DNA from: Chryseobacterium gleum
GTDB taxonomy: Bacteria > Bacteroidota > Bacteroidia > Flavobacteriales_D > Sanyastnellaceae
NCBI GenBank assembly: GCA_945878835.1
Contig: CAMCUG010000028.1
Span: forward strand, 1 to 11,268
Direction of reading: 5' to 3'
DNA: 11,268 nt
The notes under the pieces were generated by a model. The model did no database searches. It saw only the letters and a list, made by a program, of their open reading frames with translations, and was not told where the DNA came from. Positions within the stretch are counted from its first letter, which is position 1. Each line of letters begins with the position of its first letter. Below, piece after piece: positions 5,913-11,268 of this stretch. The position numbers were made by a program, and so were the translations under genes.

Positions 5913-6767
5913 TTACTTCCTCTTCCGTTTCTTCTTGATATCCGGTCCAAAAAGATCACCACCGTCGTGTTTTCCCGGTTTGTCGGAGCTGACATCGCTT
6001 GGACCTTTGTTCACGTCGTCGCAGGTGCGATCGGGCTTGTGCTTTGCGAAAAGTATCGAAGCTTTGAAAACAACAGGGATATAATGAGAATGGAAATAAT
6101 CCATACGGATCTCGCCGAGTGTATTTGGAAAAAACTGAAGCACAGGAACTTCCACTTTGAAAGTGGCGTAGAGCCCGTCATTAATGGCCATTCCATAGCC
6201 CAATCCGTAATACACTTGTGAACGAATTTTTTCAGAGTAAGCTCTCGGAAGTGCATAGTATTCACCACGAGTGGAGCGCTTGTATGCGTAGTCGGCAAAA
6301 ATTCCAAACTCGTTTTGAATCCATTTCCCTTTTCCAAATGGAGTAATATTACTGGTAGAAAAAGTAAGTCCAAATCTATTTTCATGAAAGACACGTTTCT
6401 CATACATCGACTGCCCATATTCATCTTCCCCATTGAATTTCTCTGAGCCATTAAATCGAACATAATGAACATTCAAATCGAATCTATTCAAGAAAATAAG
6501 CTTGTCCGTAATCCAATACTTCCCAATATCTGCCGTCCAACCCAGGCGAGGCCTTGCTTTGTATGTTCCAACTGAAAAAGCGGGATTCAAAATCGTATCC
6601 GTGGCATTCCATCTTTGTCCAATAGCCAAAGTCGGTCCAACGGAAAGAATAAGCCCCTTGGGCATATACGAAGTACGCTCATAGAAAAGCGTTTTCAAGG
6701 TCGTTCTGCGCTGTCCGAATGTTACCGCGCAAACGAAAAATAAAATCGCAAAGACTGAAATTCTCAT
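5913..6767 (-). CDS. Exported beta-barrel-like outer-membrane protein with basic tail, unrecognised
   Basis: A protein of 284 residues from the ATG at 6767. This start is chosen because it gives the signal peptide MRISVFAILFFVCAVTFGQ; the open frame reaches 6857 but that extra part is repeat-derived and hydrophilic. The mature part is rich in alternating hydrophobic and polar residues with aromatic girdle residues (for example GLILSVGPTLAIGQRW, YYGLGYGMAINDGLYATF, VVFKASILFAKH), as expected of an outer-membrane beta-barrel. After the last strand comes a soluble tail of about 40 residues (Asp, Lys and Gly rich) ending in KKKRKRK, so the usual terminal aromatic beta-signal is not at the C-terminus. 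I do not recognise the family. It is flanked on both sides by the same inverted-repeat family. It reads leftward toward the polyprenyl synthase gene and diverges from the suf operon. Confidence 0.75.
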   Translation of the reverse strand: MRISVFAILFFVCAVTFGQRRTTLKTLFYERTSYMPKGLILSVGPTLAIGQRWNATDTILNPAFSVGTYKARPRLGWTADIGKYWITDKLIFLNRFDLNVHYVRFNGSEKFNGEDEYGQSMYEKRVFHENRFGLTFSTSNITPFGKGKWIQNEFGIFADYAYKRSTRGEYYALPRAYSEKIRSQVYYGLGYGMAINDGLYATFKVEVPVLQFFPNTLGEIRMDYFHSHYIPVVFKASILFAKHKPDRTCDDVNKGPSDVSSDKPGKHDGGDLFGPDIKKKRKRK

Positions 6768-6832
6768 CTTACAAATCAACAAGATTTCTTCATGCTTATT
6801 TCCTTTGGAACAATTGTTTTTTAACAGGGATG

Positions 6833-6932
6833 TTCTGATGAAAGATGACTTTGTCAAGATACCGAAGGCATGTGTAACATATTACAAAGTATCTTGTAAA
6901 ACATCTTTCGATAGAATCTTGTGAAACATCTT
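6833..6932. repeat. Inverted-repeat block, copy 2
   Basis: A second, shorter block of the family found at 5712-5908, lying upstream of the beta-barrel gene. An inverted unit at 6901-6921 matches the consensus, and a partial direct unit TTCTGATGAAAGATG lies at 6833-6847. CAAGATAC (6855-6862) and GTATCTTG (6889-6896) form a perfect 8-base-pair arm. AGAATCTTGTGAAACATCTT (6913-6932) is an exact inverted copy of 5764-5783. The block probably lies within the 5' leader or promoter region of the leftward gene; no clear TAnnTTTG promoter for that gene was found in this intergenic region. Confidence 0.8.
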
Positions 6933-6946
6933 GCAAATCATTTGCA
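6932..6946. promoter_or_regulatory. Perfect 7-1-7 palindrome, candidate operator of the suf promoter
   Basis: TGCAAATCATTTGCA is a perfect 15-base palindrome with one central base. It contains the -33 TTTG of the suf promoter, so a bound protein would block RNA polymerase. The 7-1-7 shape is that of Fur-family operators (Fur, PerR, Zur), and 5 of 7 half-site bases agree with the Fur form TGATAAT. It also fits the TTGCAA-N5-TTGCAA arrangement known for the Fur-family regulator Nur, apart from the last base. Which regulator binds, if any, is inference. Confidence 0.55.
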
Positions 6947-6973
6947 TCAACCACCCTAAATGTGCTATTTTTG
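6941..6973 (+). promoter_or_regulatory. Bacteroidota-type promoter of the suf operon
   Basis: TTTG at 6941-6944 (-33) and TATTTTTG at 6966-6973 (-7) match the Bacteroidota consensus TTTG/TAnnTTTG exactly, with a 21-base spacer within the usual range. Transcription would begin near 6978-6981, giving a leader of about 80 bases before sufA. No other promoter is apparent between the divergent genes on this strand. Confidence 0.7.
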
Positions 6974-6988
6974 CAGCCCGAACGGCTT

Positions 6989-7011
6989 CTATTTAGATTT
7001 TTTCTAAATAG
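6989..7011. promoter_or_regulatory. Perfect AT-rich dyad in the suf leader
   Basis: CTATTTAGA and TCTAAATAG form a perfect 9-base inverted repeat around five T residues. It begins roughly ten bases after the predicted transcription start. It could be a second operator placed just downstream of the promoter, or an RNA hairpin at the 5' end of the message. It lacks the GC-rich stem followed by a U-run of an intrinsic terminator, and the operon clearly continues. Confidence 0.5.
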
Positions 7012-7060
7012 GTCGATTTTGGTGAAACAAGTTGAACGTATTGTTGTTAAATGTAAGCAT

Positions 7061-7387
7061 ATGATAAAAATTACAGAAAGTGCAAAAGCCCAAGTGGCCA
7101 AGCTTATCGCAGATGAAGGTCATCCTGAACATGCATTCGTTCGTGTGGGTGTTGACGGTGGCGGATGCAGCGGGTTAATGTACAAGCTGGAATTCGATAC
7201 TGAAAGGAGGGACGGTGATCAGACCTTTGAAGACAATGGAGTGACCGTGGTTGTTGACCGCAAGAGCTTCTTGTATTTGGTTGGTACCGAATTGGAATAC
7301 ACAGGAGGGTTGAACGGAAAAGGATTTGTGTTTAACAATCCGAATGCCTCTCGCACGTGTGGTTGTGGTGAAAGTTTTTCAATCTAA
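7061..7387 (+). CDS. sufA: A-type iron-sulfur cluster carrier (SufA/IscA family)
   Basis: A protein of 108 residues, the normal length for A-type carriers, which hold a [2Fe-2S] or [4Fe-4S] cluster and pass it to target proteins in the cytoplasm. The three cluster cysteines are present: C36 in GVDGGGCSGLMYKL and C100, C102 in the C-terminal TCGCGESF. LYLVGTELEYTGGLNGKGFVFNNPNA is also typical. The open frame extends 5' to 6962, but that part overlaps the promoter and does not resemble the family, so the ATG at 7061 (MIKITESAKAQV) is chosen. It heads the suf operon, eight bases before sufB. The symbol sufA follows from position; by sequence alone IscA or ErpA type cannot be excluded. Confidence 0.92.
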   Translation: MIKITESAKAQVAKLIADEGHPEHAFVRVGVDGGGCSGLMYKLEFDTERRDGDQTFEDNGVTVVVDRKSFLYLVGTELEYTGGLNGKGFVFNNPNASRTCGCGESFSI

Positions 7388-7395
7388 AAACGAAT

Positions 7396-8844
7396 ATGGC
7401 TTACGAAGGCGATGAGTTGTTAGAAAACGTAACCTCGAAAGAGTACGAATTCGGATTTACAACCAACATAGAATCAGACAAGGCTCCGGCTGGATTAAAC
7501 GAAGATATTATTCGATTAATCTCGTCGAAAAAGAATGAGCCACAATGGCTGCTCGACTGGCGTTTAGAGGCATTCGCTATTTTTCAGAAAATGACAGAGC
7601 CTGAATGGGCGCATGTGAAATATGAAAAAACAAATCTTCAAGCGATCTCGTTTTACGCTGCACCGAAGCAAAAGAAGGTGTTGAATAGTTTGGATGAAAT
7701 GGATCCAGAGCTTCGCAAAACCATGGAAAAGCTTGGTATTTCCATTGAAGAACAAAAAAGATTGAGCGGCGTTGCGGTAGATTTCGTGATGGACTCGGTT
7801 TCCGTTGCCACTTCATTCAAAGAAAAATTAGGTGAGCTCGGAATCATCTTTTGCAGCATCAGCGATGCCGTTCAAGAACACCCTGAACTTATAAAGAAAT
7901 ACCTTGGAACCGTCATTCCGCGCACAGATAATTATTACGCGGCATTGAATTCGGCTGTCTTCACAGACGGATCATTCTGCTACATTCCTAAAGGGGTTCG
8001 TTGCCCAATGGAATTGAGCACCTACTTCCGCATTAATGAAGCAGGAACAGGTCAGTTCGAACGCACGTTGTTGATTGCAGATGAAGAAAGTTATGTGAGT
8101 TATTTGGAAGGATGTACCGCTCCGCAACGCGACGAAAATCAGTTGCATGCTGCAGTGGTTGAATTGGTTGCCATGCGCAATGCTGAAATAAAATACAGCA
8201 CCGTTCAAAACTGGTATCCAGGAGATAAAGATGGAAAAGGCGGTGTCTTCAATTTCGTTACCAAACGCGGAATGTGCGAAGGAGCGAACTCAAAGATTTC
8301 TTGGACGCAAGTGGAAACAGGCAGTGCCGTTACTTGGAAATATCCAAGTTGTGTGTTGAAGGGTGACAACAGTGTAGGTGAATTCTATTCGGTTGCTGTG
8401 ACGAATCACTTTCAACAAGCCGATACGGGAACGAAGATGATTCACATTGGAAAGAATACGAAGAGCACAATCATTTCGAAAGGGATCTCTTCCGGACACA
8501 GTCAGAATTCATACAGAGGGTTGGTTCAAATTGGAAAGAACGCATCGAATGCGCGAAACTTTTCTCAATGCGATTCGCTGCTTATGACCGACACAAGCGG
8601 TGCCCACACCTTCCCATATATTGAAGTAAACAACAGCACAGCGAAAGTTGAGCACGAAGCTACCACTTCAAAAATTGGTGAAGATCAAATCTTCTATTGC
8701 TTGCAACGAGGCCTAGATCAAGAACAAGCAGTTAGCATGATTGTGAATGGTTACGCCAAAGATGTATTGAATAAACTACCCATGGAATTTGCGGTAGAGG
8801 CACAAAAATTACTTGCGATTTCTCTTGAAGGAAGCGTAGGATAA
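7396..8844 (+). CDS. sufB: Fe-S cluster assembly scaffold protein SufB
   Basis: A protein of 482 residues, close to the 495 of the E. coli protein. SufB is the core of the SufBC2D scaffold where sulfur from SufS/SufE and iron are joined. Recognisable blocks are PQWLLDWRLEAF near the N-terminus, then FCYIPKGVRCPMELSTYFRIN, YLEGCTAP (C240), YSTVQNWYPGD, KGISSGHSQNSYRG, and NFSQCDSLL with C392, which aligns with E. coli C405. KVEHEATTSKIGEDQ contains H420; the 28-residue spacing between C392 and H420 equals that between C405 and H433 in E. coli, where both residues matter for cluster formation. The gene follows sufA by 8 bases and precedes sufC by 11. No lesion is seen. Confidence 0.98.
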   Translation: MAYEGDELLENVTSKEYEFGFTTNIESDKAPAGLNEDIIRLISSKKNEPQWLLDWRLEAFAIFQKMTEPEWAHVKYEKTNLQAISFYAAPKQKKVLNSLDEMDPELRKTMEKLGISIEEQKRLSGVAVDFVMDSVSVATSFKEKLGELGIIFCSISDAVQEHPELIKKYLGTVIPRTDNYYAALNSAVFTDGSFCYIPKGVRCPMELSTYFRINEAGTGQFERTLLIADEESYVSYLEGCTAPQRDENQLHAAVVELVAMRNAEIKYSTVQNWYPGDKDGKGGVFNFVTKRGMCEGANSKISWTQVETGSAVTWKYPSCVLKGDNSVGEFYSVAVTNHFQQADTGTKMIHIGKNTKSTIISKGISSGHSQNSYRGLVQIGKNASNARNFSQCDSLLMTDTSGAHTFPYIEVNNSTAKVEHEATTSKIGEDQIFYCLQRGLDQEQAVSMIVNGYAKDVLNKLPMEFAVEAQKLLAISLEGSVG

Positions 8845-8855
8845 AAAAGATAATT

Positions 8856-9611
8856 ATGTTAACGATTGAAAATTTACACGCACGCATCGAAGAGAAAGAA
8901 ATCCTAAAAGGACTTTCATTAACCATTGGTGAAGGAGAGGTACACGCTATAATGGGTCCGAACGGATCAGGAAAAAGCACCCTTGCATCTGTCCTTGCTG
9001 GAAGAGAAGACTACGAAGTAACCGATGGGACTGTAACGTTCAACGGTAAAGATTTGCTAGACATGGCCGCTGAAGAGCGCGCAAGAGAAGGACTCTTCTT
9101 AGCGTTTCAATATCCTGTGGAAATTCCAGGGGTTAGCAACATGAACTTCCTGAAAGCTGCTGTTGGCGAGATTCGCAAGCACAGAGGGCTTGAAGCATTT
9201 ACTGCAAAAGAATTTTTGCAATTGGTGAAAGAAAAATCTCAATTGGTTGAATTGGACGGTCAGCTTGCTAACCGCGCAGTGAACGAAGGGTTCAGTGGCG
9301 GAGAGAAAAAGCGTAATGAAATATTTCAAATGGCTATGCTCAACCCATCGCTTTGCGTTCTTGACGAAACCGATAGCGGGTTGGACATTGATGCGTTACG
9401 AATTGTGTCTGAAGGTGTGAACACCATGCGCGACGGAAAGCGTTCTTTTGTGATTATTACACACTACCAAAGATTGTTAGATCATATCGTTCCCGATTTC
9501 GTGCACGTATTGTACAAAGGAAAAATTGTGAAGAGCGGAACGAAAGAATTGGCACTCGAACTTGAAGAGAAAGGATACGACTGGTTAAAAGAAATGGAAG
9601 ACGCAAAATGA
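8856..9611 (+). CDS. sufC: Fe-S cluster assembly ATPase SufC
   Basis: An ABC-type ATPase of 251 residues, the usual SufC length. It binds one copy each to SufB and SufD, and ATP-driven dimerisation opens the SufB/SufD interface during cluster assembly. All motifs are intact: Walker A GPNGSGKST (34-42, K40), Q-loop Q85 in LAFQYPVEIPG, ABC signature FSGGEKKRNE (146-155), Walker B C-V-L-D170-E171 with D-loop DSGLD, and the switch histidine H203 in IITHYQRLL. SGGEKKRNE and LDETDSGLD are the SufC-specific variants of the ABC motifs, which separates it from transporter ATPases; there is no associated permease. Its last four bases overlap the sufD start (ATGA), favouring translational coupling. Confidence 0.98.
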   Translation: MLTIENLHARIEEKEILKGLSLTIGEGEVHAIMGPNGSGKSTLASVLAGREDYEVTDGTVTFNGKDLLDMAAEERAREGLFLAFQYPVEIPGVSNMNFLKAAVGEIRKHRGLEAFTAKEFLQLVKEKSQLVELDGQLANRAVNEGFSGGEKKRNEIFQMAMLNPSLCVLDETDSGLDIDALRIVSEGVNTMRDGKRSFVIITHYQRLLDHIVPDFVHVLYKGKIVKSGTKELALELEEKGYDWLKEMEDAK

Positions 9612-10810
9612 GTATTGTAGCGGAACTAAAACCAACAAGCACATTCAGTTTCAACCCGAACAAGCATTCGGTTGCTGATTTCGCTATGCCTACAACCCGC
9701 GCTGAATCTTGGAAATATACCCGCGTTGGAGCCATTGACTCAACGTGGAGGCAAGCTGAACGCAATGAAAGTATCGTGGCGTTGGAAAACGGAATTCGAA
9801 TTGAAAACGGATTTATTGCCCTTCCAACAGCACAAACCGAAGGTGTTTCATTCACCGCTGGAAAGAATCTTTCTTTTGAACAACAAGAACTTGTTCTTTC
9901 GTTGTTATCGAAAGAAAATAGAAAAGATCTTTTCGATGCCATTTCTGAAAACACATCAAACGATCTTGTTCTGATTGAAATTCAATCAGGAAAAATTATT
10001 GAAGAAGCCATCTCCATTGAAATAGAAAACGTTTTGAACGACAGTATGAGCGCACCTTATGTGTTCATTGTTTCAAAAGAAAATTCAATTGCGAAATTCA
10101 CCATTGACTTCAAAGGAAAAACTGAACGTTCATTTCATCTAGTGCAATTATTCGCGCATGTTGAACAGTCGGCGCAACTTGAAATTCATCAACTGCAAAA
10201 CACTTCGAAAAACGAATGTGTCTTGTTGAGAGAGTCTATTTCTCAAGCAGAAAAAAGTGTTTTCAAAATCACTACCGTAACTGCTCGTGGAACGTGGGTG
10301 CGCAACGAATTGAACATTCGTATTGAAGGTCAGCATTGTGAAACTTTCCTCAGCGGAGCCTACTTCCCGAAGCAGGGTCAAATGATCGATAATCATACGT
10401 TTGTTGACCATCAGGTTGCGAATTGCTACAGCAATGAGTTGTACAAAGGAGTGTTGTTCGACAACGGAAAAGGGGTATTCAACGGAAAGGTTTATGTTCA
10501 CGTTGATGCGCAGAAGACCAATGCTTATCAAAGCAACGCGAACATTATGATGAGCGACAACGCCAGCATGTTCACGAAGCCTGAGTTGGAAATTTACGCA
10601 GACGATGTGAAGTGCAGTCACGGATCAACTACCGGTCAATTCAACGAGGAAGCCCTTTTCTACTTGCGTGCAAGAGGATTGAGCGAAGAATCTGCGAAAC
10701 GTCTTTTGGTTTCAGCGTTCACTTCAGATGTGATGAATCGCATCTCCATTCCAAGTTGGAAGGAATACGTTCTTGCGACACTTATTCAAAATGAAATCAT
10801 AACCGAATAA
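9608..10810 (+). CDS. sufD: Fe-S cluster assembly protein SufD
   Basis: A protein of 400 residues, slightly shorter than E. coli SufD (423). SufD is a paralogue of SufB and its partner in the SufBC2D scaffold, needed for iron entry. The N-terminal part is variable, with the conserved R-A-E-S-W-K-Y-T-R patch (about 31-39) that marks SufD. The C-terminal beta-helix has FLSGAYFPKQGQMIDNHTFV, YKGVLFDNGKGVFNGKVYV, QKTNAYQSNANIMMSD and KPELEIYADDVKCSHGSTTGQ. H338 in KCSHG corresponds to E. coli H360, the residue implicated in cluster assembly with SufB. LFYLRARGLSEESAKRLL closes the family signature. It overlaps sufC by 4 bases and precedes sufS by 17 bases. Confidence 0.96.
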   Translation: MSIVAELKPTSTFSFNPNKHSVADFAMPTTRAESWKYTRVGAIDSTWRQAERNESIVALENGIRIENGFIALPTAQTEGVSFTAGKNLSFEQQELVLSLLSKENRKDLFDAISENTSNDLVLIEIQSGKIIEEAISIEIENVLNDSMSAPYVFIVSKENSIAKFTIDFKGKTERSFHLVQLFAHVEQSAQLEIHQLQNTSKNECVLLRESISQAEKSVFKITTVTARGTWVRNELNIRIEGQHCETFLSGAYFPKQGQMIDNHTFVDHQVANCYSNELYKGVLFDNGKGVFNGKVYVHVDAQKTNAYQSNANIMMSDNASMFTKPELEIYADDVKCSHGSTTGQFNEEALFYLRARGLSEESAKRLLVSAFTSDVMNRISIPSWKEYVLATLIQNEIITE

Positions 10811-10827
10811 TCATTCAGTTTTACGAT

Positions 10828-11268
10828 ATGGAAAACTTTACCCTTCAACATAAAATGAAAGAATTGAGAAATCAATTCCCAACGTTGAATCAAACGGTGA
10901 ATGGACGTCCACTTGTATACTTAGACAACGCCGCAACTACGCAGAAGCCTCAGCGTGTCATTGATTCCATTACGGAATATTACACAAAATGGAACGCGAA
11001 CATTCACAGAGGAGCGCATTATCTTGCGAATGCTTCCACTGAAAAATTCGAGGCTACTCGAACGGCCTTAGCGGAAATGCTTCACGCTAATTTTAGAGAA
11101 GAGATAATATTCACACAAGGAAGCACGGACAGTGTGAACATGCTTTCGACCATTTTAGAAAATGAGGTGAATGAAGGCGATGAGATTTGGGTTACTGAAA
11201 TGGAACACCACGCGAACTTCGTTCCGTGGCAAGTTTTGGCGGAAAAGAAGAAGGCTGTTTTTCGATAT
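10828..11268 (+). CDS. sufS: Cysteine desulfurase SufS, 5' part
   Basis: The first 147 residues of a group II cysteine desulfurase, cut by the window edge; the family is about 405 residues long. The enzyme uses pyridoxal phosphate to remove sulfur from L-cysteine, forming an enzyme persulfide that is passed on for cluster assembly. Visible marks are VYLDNAATTQKP (30-41), N-I-H-R-G-A-H (58-64), F-T-Q-G-S-T-D-S-V-N (95-104) and TEMEHHANFVPWQ (123-135), in which H127 should stack on the cofactor ring. The common form of the third motif is T-R/H-G-T-T-E, so Q97, S99 and D101 are mild variants. The cofactor lysine and active-site cysteine lie beyond the window. The ATG at 10828 is 17 bases after the sufD stop. 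Confidence 0.94.
   Translation, partial: MENFTLQHKMKELRNQFPTLNQTVNGRPLVYLDNAATTQKPQRVIDSITEYYTKWNANIHRGAHYLANASTEKFEATRTALAEMLHANFREEIIFTQGSTDSVNMLSTILENEVNEGDEIWVTEMEHHANFVPWQVLAEKKKAVFRY

Noticed and set aside
5767..6221. Two overlapping rightward open frames (5767-6084 and 5853-6221)
   Set aside because: They run through the noncoding repeats and antisense to the beta-barrel gene; their repeated peptide parts simply reflect the 39-base duplication.
6768..6857. N-terminal extension of the beta-barrel protein to 6857
   Set aside because: The extra 30 residues lie in front of a standard signal peptide and are partly encoded by repeat block 2.
6962..7060. N-terminal extension of SufA to 6962
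   Set aside because: It would begin inside the -7 promoter element and does not resemble the family; the conserved protein starts at 7061.
6978..7060. Riboswitch in the suf leader
   Set aside because: Only one simple AT-rich hairpin is visible; no known riboswitch core or conserved multi-helix layout was recognised.
6796..7101. Leftward 101-residue open frame across the suf promoter
   Set aside because: It covers the promoter, both dyads and the sufA start, shows no recognisable domain, and is explained by low stop frequency.

Overview
The window reads as an ordinary chromosomal stretch of a member of the Bacteroidota, most likely of the order Flavobacteriales. The support is the protein style (polyprenyl synthase, GT2 and GT9 enzymes, a complete-looking SUF operon), the lack of strong Shine-Dalgarno sites, and a promoter of the TTTG/TAnnTTTG type used by this phylum's primary sigma factor. 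The placement below phylum is inference. Genes are tightly packed and base composition looks even, with no transposase, integrase, phage gene, tRNA, rRNA or CRISPR array.

Bases 1-3442 hold a rightward run with almost no spacing: the 3' part of rsmA (16S rRNA dimethyltransferase), class I fructose-1,6-bisphosphatase (fbp), a small secreted TM2-domain protein, a family 2 glycosyltransferase and a family 9 (heptosyltransferase-like) glycosyltransferase. The two glycosyltransferases overlap by 26 bases and probably act on surface glycan or lipopolysaccharide core. This run meets a leftward run tail to tail, the two stop codons sharing bases.

Bases 3439-6767 hold the leftward run. In transcription order it contains an unrecognised outer-membrane beta-barrel-like protein, a repeat-rich intergenic block, a long-chain polyprenyl diphosphate synthase, a small MORN-repeat lipoprotein and a LysM-bearing glucosaminidase. 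Most of these are cell-envelope proteins. The start of the glucosaminidase is a real puzzle, because its signal peptide begins where the MORN gene ends.

Bases 6768-7060 are a 293-base divergent intergenic region. It holds a second block of the repeat family seen at 5712-5908, then a consensus Bacteroidota promoter whose -33 element lies inside a perfect 7-1-7 palindrome, and then a second perfect dyad in the predicted leader. Bases 7061-11268 are the SUF iron-sulfur cluster assembly operon: A-type carrier (sufA), sufB, sufC, sufD and the 5' part of sufS. SufB, SufC and SufD form the scaffold and ATPase complex, SufS supplies sulfur from cysteine, and the A-type protein passes clusters to target proteins.

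I see no wholly new multigene system. The observations most worth following are the dispersed inverted-repeat family on both sides of the beta-barrel gene, the candidate operators at the suf promoter, and the signal peptide start of the glucosaminidase.
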